Positions 26,848-36,622 of a stretch of DNA of 64,000 bases are shown one piece after another (positions within the stretch are counted from its first letter, which is position 1; each line of letters starts with the position of its first letter). Source of the DNA: Burkholderiales bacterium (GTDB taxonomy: Bacteria > Pseudomonadota > Gammaproteobacteria > Burkholderiales > Ga0077523); contig JALHMS010000020.1 in the NCBI GenBank assembly GCA_022843925.1, positions 1-64,000 on the forward strand, in the 5' to 3' direction. The notes beneath the pieces are model-generated. The model was not told where the DNA came from, did no database searches, and saw nothing but the letters and a program-made list of their open reading frames with translations. The position numbers and the translations under genes are program-made.

Positions 26848-27594
26848 TCAGGGCTTCATCGATCCGACCTTCGCGTCGAAGTTGACCTCCACGGGAAGCC
26901 GGCTCTTCACCGCGCGACCATGCCGTATCGCCGGCGAGAACATCACGCCGCGGAAACTCTCCAGCGCTGCATCCTCGAACACGCCCGGCGGATCCGCAGA
27001 AATCACATCGGCCTCGACGACCATGCCCAGCTCGTCGATGAGGATGAGCAGCACGACGCGCCCGCTGAGATCCTGATCCGCGGCATGCTCGGGATAGCGG
27101 AGCGCGACCTCGTCCAGCGGGCGCGGAAGGACATCGAGCTGGCGGGCCGGATAGAACTCCGGATCCTCGATCAGAGGCAGCTCGAGCGCCGGACCGAACG
27201 TGCTCGGTTCCGGTGCGGCCGCGGGAATGTCGATCGGCTCGGGCGGCGCGGCAATGCGTTCCGGGGCAGGTGGTGGCGGGACGGCGGACGGCACCATCGA
27301 CGGCGACGGTGTCGGCTTCGGCACCGTCGGCCCATCGGCGCTGGCGGTTGGAGCCGACGATGCCGTCACTCGCACCTCTGCCGGGGCCGGCGGTCCATCC
27401 GCGACCGCAGCCTTGGCGGTCACCGGGGCGAGCGTTGCGCGGATCGCGCCGGGCTCCGCGGCAAGGCGTGGAGCAACCACCCGGACACCCCAGACGAACC
27501 AGGCATGCAGCGCGAGCGAGACGGCCAAGGCGATCCCGAGGCGCCCCAGGGACCGGGCGCCCGAGAGATCAGGTGTCGTGGCCGCGCCGCTCAC
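26848..27594 (-). CDS. TonB C-terminal domain protein
   Basis: A 248-residue energy-transducer-like protein. One inner-membrane helix spans about residues 18-37. A long Pro/Ala-rich periplasmic linker follows (60-135). The TonB C-terminal domain (about 150-240) has YPEHAADQDLSGRVVLLILID and ends in MFSPAIRHGRAVKSRLPVEVNF. It starts with GTG at 27594, 22 nt after dsbC. No ExbB/ExbD genes are adjacent, so its partners are elsewhere or it serves a structural role. Confidence 0.85.
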   Translation of the reverse strand: MSGAATTPDLSGARSLGRLGIALAVSLALHAWFVWGVRVVAPRLAAEPGAIRATLAPVTAKAAVADGPPAPAEVRVTASSAPTASADGPTVPKPTPSPSMVPSAVPPPPAPERIAAPPEPIDIPAAAPEPSTFGPALELPLIEDPEFYPARQLDVLPRPLDEVALRYPEHAADQDLSGRVVLLILIDELGMVVEADVISADPPGVFEDAALESFRGVMFSPAIRHGRAVKSRLPVEVNFDAKVGSMKP

Positions 27595-27616
27595 GCTCCC
27601 GGGACATCGCGGAAGG

Positions 27617-28348
27617 TCACTTGCCGGCGATGGTCGCGAACTGTGCCTCGATCTGGGCGGCCGTCAGCGCCCCGGGGATACGCGTGCCGTCGGAGAAGAC
27701 GAGCGTCGGTGTCCCGTTGATGCCTTTGGATTTGCCGAGGTTGACGATGTCGGCCACCGGATTGGTGCAATCCCCCTTGGCGGTCGGCGCGGTGCCGCGG
27801 AGCATGTAGTCCTCCCACGCCTTCAGCCGGTTCGGCGAGCACCAGATCGCACGCGAGCGTTCCGGCGCCTTCGCATGCAGTTGTTCGATGGGATACAGGA
27901 GCACGTAGACGGTGATGTCGGTCATCTTCTCGAACTCCTGCTCGATGCGCTTGCAGAAGGGGCAGTCGGGGTCGGAGAAGACGACGATCTTGCGGGAACC
28001 GTTGCCCTTCACCTTCTTGATGGCTCGATCCAGCGGGAGGGCGTTGAAATCGAGGGCCGTGAGTTCCTTCACGGTGTCGTCGTTGATGTCGCGCATGCTC
28101 TTCGTATCGACGACGCTGCCTTGAATCATGAAACGGAAGTTCTCGTCCGTGTAGATGATGATGGGGTCTTCGCCGCGCGCGACGACGATCTGGTACAGAT
28201 CGAGTTCGGGGAGCTTCTTGATGCGCTCGACGTTGGCCTTTGGGAACTTGGCCTGGAACGCCGCCTTGACCGACGCCTCGTCGGCACACGCTCCGGTGGC
28301 CGCGAACAGCACGGCGGCCAGCGCGTGCGCAAGAAATCGCTTCGACAT
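27617..28348 (-). CDS. dsbC: Thiol:disulfide interchange protein DsbC
   Basis: A 243-residue periplasmic disulfide isomerase. The signal peptide covers about 1-22. The N-terminal dimerisation domain is about 25-85. The thioredoxin domain has the active site CPFC at 129-132 in FSDPDCPFC, the second cysteine pair is Cys170 and Cys194, and the cis-proline is in NGTPTLVF (about 211-218). The start at 28348 has AGGAG. It lies 37 bp after the UbiH-type gene on the same strand. Confidence 0.95.
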   Translation of the reverse strand: MSKRFLAHALAAVLFAATGACADEASVKAAFQAKFPKANVERIKKLPELDLYQIVVARGEDPIIIYTDENFRFMIQGSVVDTKSMRDINDDTVKELTALDFNALPLDRAIKKVKGNGSRKIVVFSDPDCPFCKRIEQEFEKMTDITVYVLLYPIEQLHAKAPERSRAIWCSPNRLKAWEDYMLRGTAPTAKGDCTNPVADIVNLGKSKGINGTPTLVFSDGTRIPGALTAAQIEAQFATIAGK

Positions 28349-28385
28349 GAATCACTCCTGTGGGGGATGCCCCCGGTTGGACAAG

Positions 28386-29588
28386 TCAGGCGAGGGCGTG
28401 TTGCGCCAACCCCTGTCGGATCATCGGCAGCCCCGCAGTGAGTCTGAGACCCGCATTCCGCAACCATCCTGCGCCGGGGAGACGGCTCGAGAAGAGACGC
28501 TGCAGCCCGTCGGTCACGGCGATCATGGTGCGGACATCCTCCCGCCGGGCGCGTTCGTAGCGACGCAGGAGCGGGAGCACGCCGCAGTCCCGCTGACCGC
28601 CCCGGGCCTCGAGCACCGACGCGAATTCGCGCACGTCGCGGAAGCCCAGGTTGACACCCTGACCGGCGAGGGGATGCACATTGTGGGCGGCATCCCCCAC
28701 CAGGGCAAGGCGGGGCATGACGAAGCGATCCGCCGCCATGGCCCGCAGCGGAAAGCTGCTGGCGGGCGTCACGGACGTGAGGGCGCCGAGGGCGCCCACG
28801 GCCGCCGCCGCGACGCGGATCGCGAGTTCCTCAGGAGGGAGGTCCATCAGATCTTCCGCCACCGCCGGCGTCGCCGACCACACCATCGAGACATGACCAC
28901 CCGGAAGCGGCAGCAGGGCCAGGACCCCGTCGTCGCGGAACCACTGGCGGGCGATGCCGCCGTGCGGCAGTTCCGCGAGGAAGTTCGCCACGACAGCCGT
29001 CTGGGGATAAGAGCGGGTGCGGACATCGAAACCCGCCACCTGTCGCACCCACGACTGCGCACCGTCCGCACCGACGACGAGCCGCGCGACGACGGGCTCG
29101 TCAGCCTCGAGACGCAGCACCGCCTCGCGATCGGTGACCTGCAGCGCCACCGGGCGGGACGGCACTCGCACCTCGATGCGCTCGTGCGCGGCCACCCGCG
29201 CCGCGAGCGCCGCCGACAGGACACCGGACTCGACGATGTGCGCCAGCGCGGGCACACCGGATTCGAGCGCATCGAACTGCAGGGTGGCACCCGGGCGGTC
29301 ACCGAACACCGCCATCCCGTGCACCGGCTGGACGCGGGCGGGCGGCAGCTGCCCCCAGGCGCCGAGGCGGTCGATCAGGGCGGCGCTGCCGGGGCTGATC
29401 GCGTAGATCCGGTTGTCCAACCGATCGGTGGGCGGCGGCGGCATGGCCGCTCCGAGCAGAACGACATCGAGCCCCGCCTCGGCGAAGGCGAGAGCGGCGG
29501 CGAGCCCCACGAGACCGGCCCCGACGACCGCAATGTCGCGGGTCGCGGGACCACCGTTCGGGTCGGTACTGATTTCCGTGGTTGACAA
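28386..29588 (-). CDS. UbiH/UbiF/VisC/COQ6-type FAD monooxygenase
   Basis: A 400-residue flavin hydroxylase of ubiquinone synthesis. The FAD dinucleotide fold GAGLVG is at 23-28. The GADGA motif is at 173-177 and the second FAD motif GDAAHNVHPLAGQG starts at 298. It hydroxylates the aromatic ring of a polyprenyl intermediate, but which ring carbon cannot be told. The start is TTG at 29588 with no good ribosome site. No ATG or GTG precedes the FAD motif in this frame. The start region overlaps the -35 box of the divergent tRNA promoter. Confidence 0.9.
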   Translation of the reverse strand: MSTTEISTDPNGGPATRDIAVVGAGLVGLAAALAFAEAGLDVVLLGAAMPPPPTDRLDNRIYAISPGSAALIDRLGAWGQLPPARVQPVHGMAVFGDRPGATLQFDALESGVPALAHIVESGVLSAALAARVAAHERIEVRVPSRPVALQVTDREAVLRLEADEPVVARLVVGADGAQSWVRQVAGFDVRTRSYPQTAVVANFLAELPHGGIARQWFRDDGVLALLPLPGGHVSMVWSATPAVAEDLMDLPPEELAIRVAAAAVGALGALTSVTPASSFPLRAMAADRFVMPRLALVGDAAHNVHPLAGQGVNLGFRDVREFASVLEARGGQRDCGVLPLLRRYERARREDVRTMIAVTDGLQRLFSSRLPGAGWLRNAGLRLTAGLPMIRQGLAQHALA

Positions 29589-29610
29589 GGGGGGGTCCGA
29601 AAAGTAAATT
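29582..29610 (+). promoter_or_regulatory. Sigma70 promoter of tRNA-Met
   Basis: TTGACA (29582-29587), 17-bp spacer, TAAATT (29605-29610). The predicted start point lies about 17 bp before the tRNA. It is the best -35/-10 pair in the window and fits a stable-RNA gene. The GC stretch after the -10 box resembles a stringent discriminator. Confidence 0.8.
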
Positions 29611-29633
29611 TTGCGCCCCTGTCGAAGGGCAGT

Positions 29634-29709
29634 GGCGAATTAGCTCAGTGGTTAGAGCAGCGGAATCATAATCCGTTGGTCCGGGGTTCAAATCCCTGAT
29701 TCGCCACCA
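29634..29709 (+). tRNA. tRNA-Met (CAT)
   Basis: A 76-nt cloverleaf with acceptor GGCGAAT/ATTCGCC and CCA encoded. The D arm is AGCTCAGTGGTTAGAGC. The anticodon stem GCGGA/TCCGT holds the loop ATCATAA with anticodon CAT. The T arm is CGGGGTTCAAATCCCTG. A CAT anticodon could also be tRNA-Ile2 with lysidine, but the G2:C71 and C3:G70 pairs and A73 fit elongator tRNA-Met. Confidence 0.9.
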
Positions 29710-29807
29710 TCTCCCCCCGATTGCCGTTGTCTGGATCGCTGGGCCTGGGCTCGACCCGGCGGCAATCCTCTGCGGCACCTGCAGGATCCTGCCGAACGTA
29801 GGTCCCA

Positions 29808-30194
29808 TTGAATACGTTGGTCACCGCGCTTCGATCTCTGCACGACCCGTCCCGCCGAACCCTGTTCCGCGCTGCGTTGGCAGCTGTCTGCGGCCCGATG
29901 GTTGCTGCTGCCCCGCGCTCCGCCATCGCGCAGGGCATTCGCGTGCTGCCAGGGAATGTCGTGGTCGGGGAGCTGCAGGGCGTCGAATATCCGCACGTGA
30001 AGATCAGCGACAAGGTGTATCGGCTCGCGCCCGGATCCCGGATCCGCGATCGCCACAACCGGATCGTCGTGCCGGTGTCCGCCCCCCAGTCGGGGCGCGT
30101 GGTCTTCAACTTCGATTCCCTCGGACAGGTGCTCGGTCTCTGGATCCTGACGGACATCGAGATCCCGTACTACCCGCTTCCCGAGAAGCCATAG
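29808..30194 (+). CDS. Conserved exported hypothetical protein
   Basis: A 128-residue protein with a signal peptide containing [15 protein letters not shown], a twin-arginine-like start followed by a hydrophobic core and ending near AIA (about 41). The mature part (about 85 residues) is beta-rich with [19 protein letters not shown], a phrase seen in a family of short secreted proteins in betaproteobacteria. No catalytic motif is visible. It ends 14 bp before miaB and may be co-transcribed. Confidence 0.75.
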   Translation: MNTLVTALRSLHDPSRRTLFRAALAAVCGPMVAAAPRSAIAQGIRVLPGNVVVGELQGVEYPHVKISDKVYRLAPGSRIRDRHNRIVVPVSAPQSGRVVFNFDSLGQVLGLWILTDIEIPYYPLPEKP

Positions 30195-30208
30195 CGAGCC
30201 CCCGCGCG

Positions 30209-31567
30209 ATGACCGGCAAGGTGTTCATCCGTACCTTCGGCTGCCAGATGAACGAGTACGACTCGTCGAAGATGGCGGATGTCCTTCGTGCGGCCGAGGG
30301 GCTGGAACCCACCGACGACCCGGCCGAGGCCGACGTCATCCTGTTCAACACCTGCTCGGTCCGCGAGAAGGCCCAGGAGAAGGTGTTCAGCGACCTGGGC
30401 ACGGTCCGCGAGTTGAAGCGCGACGGCGTGCTGATCGGCGTGGGCGGCTGCGTGGCGAGCCAGGAAGGCGACGCCATCGTGGCGCGGGCCCCCTACGTGG
30501 ATCTTGTGTTCGGCCCCCAGACCCTCCACCGCCTGCCCCAGATGATCGAGGCGCGCCGACGGACCGGGAAGCCGCAGGTCGACATCAGCTTCCCCGAGAT
30601 CGAGAAGTTCGACCACCTCCCGCCGCCGCGCGTCGACGGTTCGCAGGCGTTCGTCTCGATCATGGAGGGCTGCAGCAAGTACTGCAGCTTCTGCGTCGTC
30701 CCCTACACGCGCGGGGAGGAGATCTCCCGCCACTTCGAGGACGTCCTCACGGAGGTCGCCGACCTCGCCGACCAGGGCGTGCAGGAGATCACCCTCCTCG
30801 GCCAGAACGTGAATGCCTACCGCGGCGCGATGGCCGATGGCGGCATCGCCGATTTCGCGCTGCTTCTGGAATACGTCTCCGACATCCCCGGCGTCGAGCG
30901 CATCCGCTATACGACCTCGCACCCGAAGGAGTTCGGGCAACGGCTGATCGACGCCTACCGTCGACTGCCGAAGCTCGTCTCCCACGTGCACCTGCCGGTC
31001 CAATCCGGCAGCGATCGCGTACTGGCGGCGATGAAGCGCGGCTACACGGCCCTCGAGTACAAGTCGATCATCCGCCGGCTGCGCGAAGCGCGGCCCGACG
31101 TCGCGCTCTCTTCCGACTTCATCGTCGGCTTCCCCGGCGAGACCGAGGCGGAGTTCGAACAGACGCTGAAGCTCGTCGAGGACCTCCAGTTCGACGCGAG
31201 CTACGTGTTCGTCTACAGCTCGCGCCCAGGCACGCCGGCCGCCAACCTGCCCGATCCCGTGCCGCGGGAGACGAAGGTGGCCTGGCTGCAACGCCTCCAG
31301 GCGAAACTCGACGAGCAGGCCCTCGCGGTGAGCCGGAGCATGCTGGGCAGCCGGCAGCGCGTCATGGTGGAAGGGCCGTCGCGGAAGGATCCCGCCCAGC
31401 TTGCAGCGCGCACCGGTAACAATCGCGTGGTGAACTTCCCGGGCCCCGCGAGTCTCATCGGCAGGTTCGTCGACGTCGACATCACCGAGGCCAACCCCCA
31501 TTCCCTGCGCGGGCGGCTCGCCCCTCCGGAATCCGCCCCGCGCACAACCCCGCACGTCACCGAGTGA
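30209..31567 (+). CDS. miaB: tRNA-2-methylthio-N6-dimethylallyladenosine synthase
   Basis: A 452-residue radical-SAM methylthiotransferase that completes ms2i6A37 in tRNA. The UPF0004 domain holds the auxiliary cluster cysteines Cys12, Cys49 and Cys81. The radical-SAM triad is Cys155, Cys159 and Cys162 in GCSKYCSFC. The TRAM domain (about 380-440) has [13 protein letters not shown]. It is first in a block with phoH, ybeY, corC and lnt, a classic proteobacterial order. Confidence 0.97.
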   Translation: MTGKVFIRTFGCQMNEYDSSKMADVLRAAEGLEPTDDPAEADVILFNTCSVREKAQEKVFSDLGTVRELKRDGVLIGVGGCVASQEGDAIVARAPYVDLVFGPQTLHRLPQMIEARRRTGKPQVDISFPEIEKFDHLPPPRVDGSQAFVSIMEGCSKYCSFCVVPYTRGEEISRHFEDVLTEVADLADQGVQEITLLGQNVNAYRGAMADGGIADFALLLEYVSDIPGVERIRYTTSHPKEFGQRLIDAYRRLPKLVSHVHLPVQSGSDRVLAAMKRGYTALEYKSIIRRLREARPDVALSSDFIVGFPGETEAEFEQTLKLVEDLQFDASYVFVYSSRPGTPAANLPDPVPRETKVAWLQRLQAKLDEQALAVSRSMLGSRQRVMVEGPSRKDPAQLAARTGNNRVVNFPGPASLIGRFVDVDITEANPHSLRGRLAPPESAPRTTPHVTE

Positions 31568-31610
31568 GCCGCCCCTTGCCGTCACGCCCCCTGCAACCCC
31601 CGGTTTCCGC

Positions 31611-32573
31611 GTGAGCGAAGACACCCTCGGTCTCGCGCTGGAGCCGGTCGACAACCAGCGGCTCGCGAACCTGTGCGGCGTGCTGGACGAGAACATCCGC
31701 CAGATCGCCAATGCGCTCGACGTGAGCATCGCCCGCCGCGGCGCCGACTTCCGCATCGACGGGTCCCCGGCCCAGCGCAACCTCGCCGCCCACGCCCTCA
31801 ACCAGTTCTACGCCCGCGCCACCGAAGCGCTCGGTGTCGAGGACATCCAGCTGGCCCTCATCGAATTGGGGCACGGCATGGAGAAGGCCCCCGAGGAGCC
31901 CACGCTGCACACGAAGCGGCGCGATCTCCGCGGCCGCACCCGGACCCAGAGCGAATACCTCCGCGCGGTGATGGATCACGACATCACCTTCGGCATCGGA
32001 CCTGCGGGCACCGGGAAGACATATCTCGCCGTGGCCTGCGCGGTGGACGCCATCGAGCGCGACGCCGTGAAGCGCATCGTGCTCGTGCGCCCGGCGGTGG
32101 AGGCGGGCGAGCGACTCGGATTCCTGCCCGGCGATCTCACCCAGAAGGTCGACCCGTATCTCCGGCCGCTCTACGACGCGCTGTACGACCTGATGGGCGT
32201 CGAGAAGGTCGGCAAGCTCTTCGAACGCGGCGTCATCGAGATCGCGCCGCTCGCCTTCATGCGCGGGCGCACGCTGAACCATTCGTTCGTGATCCTCGAC
32301 GAGGCGCAGAACACGACGCCCGAGCAGATGAAGATGTTCCTCACCCGGATCGGCTTCGGCGCCAAGGCGGTGCTGACCGGCGACGTCACGCAGGTGGACC
32401 TCGCGCGCGGCCAGAAGAGCGGCCTCGTCGAGGCGCAGGAGGTGCTGTCGGAGGTGCGCGGCATCGCCTTCGTGCACTTCGGCGCCGAGGACGTCGTGCG
32501 GCATCCGCTCGTGCAACGCATCGTGACGGCCTACGAGGCCTGGGGCCGTCGCAACGACACGCGTCACCCTTGA
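31611..32573 (+). CDS. ybeZ: PhoH-like ATPase
   Basis: A 320-residue PhoH-family NTPase. The N-terminal KH-like part (about 1-90) is followed by the P-loop GPAGTGKT at 130-137 and Walker [11 protein letters not shown] at about 226. It starts with GTG at 31611. It works with YbeY in rRNA and RNA maturation. Its TGA overlaps the TTG start of ybeY. Confidence 0.95.
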   Translation: MSEDTLGLALEPVDNQRLANLCGVLDENIRQIANALDVSIARRGADFRIDGSPAQRNLAAHALNQFYARATEALGVEDIQLALIELGHGMEKAPEEPTLHTKRRDLRGRTRTQSEYLRAVMDHDITFGIGPAGTGKTYLAVACAVDAIERDAVKRIVLVRPAVEAGERLGFLPGDLTQKVDPYLRPLYDALYDLMGVEKVGKLFERGVIEIAPLAFMRGRTLNHSFVILDEAQNTTPEQMKMFLTRIGFGAKAVLTGDVTQVDLARGQKSGLVEAQEVLSEVRGIAFVHFGAEDVVRHPLVQRIVTAYEAWGRRNDTRHP

Positions 32574-33019
32574 GCCCCCGGCCGGCCCTGTCGCTCACCG
32601 TCCAGTACGCCGTCGACCCGGGCGGCCTGCCGACCCGCGCACAGTTCCGCAGATGGGTACGCGCCGCGCTCTCGACGGACTGCACGGTGACGCTGCGCCT
32701 CGTCGACGAGGCGGAGGGGCGCGCGCTGAATGCCACGTACCGCGGCAAGGACTACGCGACGAACGTGCTCACCTTCCCGTACGAGGCAGGCCCGCCGCTG
32801 GAAGGTGACATCGCGCTCTGCGCCACCGTCGTGGCCGCCGAGGCGATGGTCCAGGGGAAGCCCGCAGAGGCCCACTGGGCGCACCTCGTCGTGCACGGCA
32901 TGCTGCACCTGCAGGGTCACGACCACGAGGACGACGCCGAGGCCCGCCGGATGGAGGCCCTGGAAACACAAATTCTCGGGGATCTCGGGTATCCTGACCC
33001 GTATCTCCCAGCGGCCTGA
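32570..33019 (+). CDS. ybeY: Endoribonuclease YbeY
   Basis: A 149-residue single-strand endoribonuclease for 16S rRNA 3' maturation and ribosome quality control. The zinc site is His109, His113 and His119 in [11 protein letters not shown]. It starts with TTG at 32570, overlapping the phoH stop as TTGA. The conserved NVLTFPYE strand sits at about 65-72. The open frame upstream of 32570 is only the alternate frame of phoH. Confidence 0.95.
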   Translation: MSPRPALSLTVQYAVDPGGLPTRAQFRRWVRAALSTDCTVTLRLVDEAEGRALNATYRGKDYATNVLTFPYEAGPPLEGDIALCATVVAAEAMVQGKPAEAHWAHLVVHGMLHLQGHDHEDDAEARRMEALETQILGDLGYPDPYLPAA

Positions 33020-33059
33020 GGGCCGCCGCGCCGACGCCTCGCGCATCGACGCACGCTCC

Positions 33060-33893
33060 ATGGACAGTCCCCACCACGACAAACCGACATTCCTCGAACG
33101 GCTCGGCGCCATCCTCATGCGCGAGCCGGAAGACCGCGAGCAGCTGATCGAGCTGCTCCATTCCTCGTACGAGCGCCATCTTCTCGACGCCGACGCCCTG
33201 GCGATGATCGAGGGCGCGCTCCAGATGTCCGAACTGCAGGCCCGCGACGTGATGGTGCCGCGCGCCCAGATGGACGTCATCGACATCTCGGAATCCCCGG
33301 CCGACTTCGTCCCCACCGTCATCGAGACCGCACACTCGCGCTTCCCGGTGATCGACGGCACGAAGGACAAGGTGCTGGGGATCCTGCTCGCCAAGGACCT
33401 CCTCCGCTACTACGCCGGTGAGGAGTTCGACGTGCGCGAGATGCTGCGCCCGGCCGTGTTCATCCCGGAGTCGAAGCGGCTCAACGTCCTGCTGAAGGAA
33501 TTCCGTCAGAACCGGAACCACATCGCGATCATCGTCGACGAGTACGGCGGCGTGTCCGGCCTGGTGACGATCGAGGACGTCCTGGAGCAGATCGTGGGCG
33601 ACATCGAGGATGAATACGACTTCGACGAGACCGAGGACAACATTGTCTCGCAGCCCGATGGCCGCTTCCGCGTGAAGGCGCAGACCGAGATCGACGACTT
33701 CAACACGCACTTCGGCACGTCCTTCAGCGACGACGACGTCGACACCGTCGGCGGGCTCGTGATCGGCGCCTTCGAGCGGGTGCCCAAGCGCGGCGAGGAG
33801 ATCGTGGAGGGCGGCATGCGCTTCCGCGTGCTGCGGGCGGACAGCCGCCGCATCCACCTGCTGCTCGTCGAGCCCGTCGCCACGGCCGAATGA
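33060..33893 (+). CDS. corC: CorC/HlyC-type CBS-domain protein (YbeX)
   Basis: A 277-residue cytoplasmic protein. Two CBS domains (about 60-175) are preceded by ARDVMVPRAQMDVI and contain IIVDEYGGVSGLVTIEDVLE. A C-terminal CorC_HlyC domain (about 190-272) has VDTVGGLV and GFxR-like VPKRGE. CorC is linked to magnesium and cobalt efflux, and YbeX to ribosome metabolism. Its ATG is 41 bp after ybeY, and its stop overlaps lnt by ATGA. Confidence 0.94.
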   Translation: MDSPHHDKPTFLERLGAILMREPEDREQLIELLHSSYERHLLDADALAMIEGALQMSELQARDVMVPRAQMDVIDISESPADFVPTVIETAHSRFPVIDGTKDKVLGILLAKDLLRYYAGEEFDVREMLRPAVFIPESKRLNVLLKEFRQNRNHIAIIVDEYGGVSGLVTIEDVLEQIVGDIEDEYDFDETEDNIVSQPDGRFRVKAQTEIDDFNTHFGTSFSDDDVDTVGGLVIGAFERVPKRGEEIVEGGMRFRVLRADSRRIHLLLVEPVATAE

Positions 33894-35416
33894 CGAACGG
33901 CCTCGCGGGCGCCGGCGGACGCGCCCGACCGAAGGCCGTCCCCTTGGCGCTCTTGGTCCTCGTCACGCTGATCGCCGGGGCGGTTTCCGTGCTCGGCTTC
34001 GCGCCCCTGTCGCTCTTCCCGCTCGCCGTCATCGGCATCGGCGTGCTCGCCTGGTACGTGACCCACGCGACCCGGCCGCGCGACGCAGCACTCGCCGGCT
34101 TCGCGTTCGGTCTCGGCCTCTTCACGTGCGGCATCGGCTGGATCTATGTCGCCCTGCACACCTTCGGCGCCATGCCGGCGTGGCTCGCCGCCCCGGTGAC
34201 GCTCGTGTTCGCCGCCTATCTCGCGCTCTTCCCCGCCCTCGCCGCCGGGGTGGCCGCGCAGTTCCCCACGACCCTCCGCTGGCTCGCGTTTCCCGCCGCG
34301 TGGGCATTGTCGGAATGGCTGCGCGGATGGCTCTTCACCGGCTTCCCCTGGCTCTCGACCGGCTATTCGCAGGTGGCGGTCACCAGTCCGTTCGGCGGGT
34401 TCGCCCCCGTGCTCGGCGTGTTCGGCGTCTCGTTCGTGACGGCCCTCGCGGGCAGTGCACTCACGCTGCTGATCGAGCCTGCGCGTCGCATCCCGGCCCT
34501 CGCCGGCCTGGCGGTGCTGGTTGCCGTCGGATACGGACTCGGCGCGATCCCGTGGACCGCGCCCCGCGGCAAGCCGCTCGACGTGACGCTCGTCCAGGGC
34601 AACGTCGCCCAGGACATGAAGTTCCGCGAGGACACGCTCATCCGGACCCTGGTGTCCTACGAGGAGGCCGTGGCCAAGGCCACGACCCCGCTCGTGATCC
34701 TCCCCGAGACCGCGCTGCCGCTCTTCCTGCACGAACTGCCGGCCGAGTACCTGGAGCGCCTCCGGCAGCACGCCGTCCGGCGCGGCGGTGACGTCATCTT
34801 CGGCGTGTTCGAGAACGCGCCGCGCGGCAGCGATGGCGTGTTCAACGCGGTGACGTCGCTGGGGGTCTCGCCATCCCAGGGCTATCGCAAGCATCACCTC
34901 GTCCCGTTCGGCGAGTTCATTCCGCTGAAGGCGATGCTCGCGCCGGTCATCAACGAATGGCTGCATATCCCGCTCTCGGACCAGACCCGCGGCGAGGCTC
35001 GTCAGCCGCCGCTGGCCGTCGCCGGACAGAAGATCGCCATCAACATCTGCTACGAGGACGTCTTCGGCGAGGAGATCGTGCGACCGCTGCCGGAGGCCAC
35101 GCTGCTCGCGAACGTCACGAACGACGCCTGGTACGGCGAGTCATGGGCCGCGGAACAGCACATGCAGATCTCGCAGATGCGGGCGCGGGAGAGCGGCCGC
35201 TGGATGCTGCGGGCCACGAACACCGGCAAGACCGCCGTCATCGACGAACGCGGGCAGGTGCGGGCGAGCCTGCCGCAGTTCCGCGAGGATGTGCTGATCG
35301 CGTCCGTGCAGGGCATGAGCGGCGCGACGCCGTACGCGATGGCGGGCAACGCACCAGTGATGCTGATCGCCGCGGCGGTGCTCGGCGCGCTTCGCTGGCG
35401 GATGCGGAGGCCCTGA
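33890..35416 (+). CDS. lnt: Apolipoprotein N-acyltransferase
   Basis: A 508-residue inner-membrane enzyme adding the third acyl chain to lipoproteins. An N-terminal bundle of about six helices (20-215) is followed by the periplasmic nitrilase domain. The catalytic residues are in ILPETALPLF (Glu), YRKHHLVPFGEFIP (Lys) and INICYEDVFGE (Cys). A closing helix lies near 485-502. Its ATG overlaps the corC stop by 4 bp. It processes lipoproteins such as MltA and LptM here. Confidence 0.96.
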   Translation: MTNGLAGAGGRARPKAVPLALLVLVTLIAGAVSVLGFAPLSLFPLAVIGIGVLAWYVTHATRPRDAALAGFAFGLGLFTCGIGWIYVALHTFGAMPAWLAAPVTLVFAAYLALFPALAAGVAAQFPTTLRWLAFPAAWALSEWLRGWLFTGFPWLSTGYSQVAVTSPFGGFAPVLGVFGVSFVTALAGSALTLLIEPARRIPALAGLAVLVAVGYGLGAIPWTAPRGKPLDVTLVQGNVAQDMKFREDTLIRTLVSYEEAVAKATTPLVILPETALPLFLHELPAEYLERLRQHAVRRGGDVIFGVFENAPRGSDGVFNAVTSLGVSPSQGYRKHHLVPFGEFIPLKAMLAPVINEWLHIPLSDQTRGEARQPPLAVAGQKIAINICYEDVFGEEIVRPLPEATLLANVTNDAWYGESWAAEQHMQISQMRARESGRWMLRATNTGKTAVIDERGQVRASLPQFREDVLIASVQGMSGATPYAMAGNAPVMLIAAAVLGALRWRMRRP

Positions 35417-35450
35417 GGCGACTTCGACCGATTCGCGCGGACGCAGCCGG

Positions 35451-35480
35451 TTGTCACCCCGCACCACGCCGCAGTATAAG
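35451..35480 (+). promoter_or_regulatory. Promoter of the double rhodanese gene
   Basis: TTGTCA (35451-35456), 18-bp spacer, TATAAG (35475-35480), about 30 bp upstream of the GTG start with its AGGAGG ribosome site. A good sigma70-type match in an otherwise GC-rich region. Confidence 0.65.
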
Positions 35481-35509
35481 AACCGTCGAACCCGCAGGAG
35501 GAAACCATC

Positions 35510-36529
35510 GTGCATCCCTTGATCCGTATCGCCGCCATCGGCGTGTTCACCATCGGCGCGCTCGTCGTCGACGCCGCGCACGCCGCGGATTCCAACCTCA
35601 TCGTCGATACCGAAGGCACCGAAGCCGCGCTCGGGCGCGGCGCCATCGTTTGGGACGTCCGCGGTGAGGAGGACTACCGCAAGGGCCACGTCCCGGGCGC
35701 CGTGAACATGGACGACGTGCTGATGCAGCTGCGCGAGAACCGCAGCGAGGACTACCTGCCGGTGCCGCAACTCGCGAAAGTGCTGGGGGATGCCGGCATC
35801 GACCCCGCGCGGGAGATCGTGGTGTACGGCCCGAAGGCTGCCGTGTCGGCCTACTTCACGGCCATCACGCTGCAGTGGCTCGGAGGCGATCGCGTGCGCA
35901 TCTTCCACGGCGGCATCGACGACTGGAAGGCGGCTGGCAAGACCGTCGCCACGGAGCCCACGAAGCTCGCGCCGGTCACCCTCACCCTGTCACCGCGACA
36001 GGAGATGCTCGTCGACACCCGCGAAGTGATGGCCCGGATCGGCAAGGCCGACGTGCAGATCGTCGATGCGCGCACCACCCGGGAATTCAGCGGTGACGAC
36101 ATCCGGGCGCTGCGCGGCGGTCACATCCCCGGCGCGGTCAACGTGCCCTACGAATCGAACTGGGTCGATCCGGACACGCCGCGGAAGCTCGCGCGGAAAC
36201 AGGTCTCGAACAAGGACGGCATGAACCTCAAGGCGGTCGACGACCTGAAGGCGCTGTACGCCGGCCTCGACCCCGCGAAGGAGACGATCGTGTACTGCCA
36301 GAGCGGCGTGCGGGCCTCCAACACCGCGGCCGTGCTGCAGTCCCTCGGCTTCACGAACGTGAAGGTGTACGACTCGTCGTGGCTGGGCTACGGCAACCAG
36401 CTGGACGCGCCCGCCGAGAGCGTCTCGTACTTCAACGTGGGGCGCGTCAACAACCTGCTGAACCAGTTGCAGGGGCGCATCGACGATCTCGAGGCGCAGA
36501 TCGCCGAGATGAAGGGCGCGAAGAAGTAG
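35510..36529 (+). CDS. Exported tandem-rhodanese sulfurtransferase
   Basis: A 339-residue periplasmic protein. The signal peptide covers about 1-25 (AHA-AD). Rhodanese domain 1 (about 30-145) has VWDVRGEEDYRKGHVPGAV but lacks the active cysteine: its loop reads VVYGPKAA. Domain 2 (about 160-295) has HIPGAVNVPY and an active loop with Cys263 in YCQSGVRAS. The C-terminus (about 310-337) is a short coiled coil (LLNQLQGRIDDLEAQIAEM). It starts with GTG at 35510. This two-domain form with an inactive first domain is typical of thiosulfate or 3-mercaptopyruvate sulfurtransferases. Confidence 0.9.
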   Translation: MHPLIRIAAIGVFTIGALVVDAAHAADSNLIVDTEGTEAALGRGAIVWDVRGEEDYRKGHVPGAVNMDDVLMQLRENRSEDYLPVPQLAKVLGDAGIDPAREIVVYGPKAAVSAYFTAITLQWLGGDRVRIFHGGIDDWKAAGKTVATEPTKLAPVTLTLSPRQEMLVDTREVMARIGKADVQIVDARTTREFSGDDIRALRGGHIPGAVNVPYESNWVDPDTPRKLARKQVSNKDGMNLKAVDDLKALYAGLDPAKETIVYCQSGVRASNTAAVLQSLGFTNVKVYDSSWLGYGNQLDAPAESVSYFNVGRVNNLLNQLQGRIDDLEAQIAEMKGAKK

Positions 36530-36536
36530 CGCCCGC

Positions 36537-36562
36537 CCCGGGGCAGGCACCCCTGCCCCGGG
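36537..36562 (+). terminator. GC-rich hairpin after the rhodanese gene
   Basis: A perfect 11-bp inverted repeat, CCCGGGGCAGG/CCTGCCCCGGG with a 4-nt loop, sits 8 bp beyond the stop. No T-run follows, so it may be a weak or Rho-assisted terminator or an RNA-stabilising hairpin. A TAGAAT candidate -10 box for glyQ lies just after (36572-36577). Confidence 0.5.
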
Positions 36563-36622
36563 CGAACCCGATAGAATCGCGGGCTTCCATCGACCGCGCC
36601 CACCGCGGCCCCACGGACCCCC

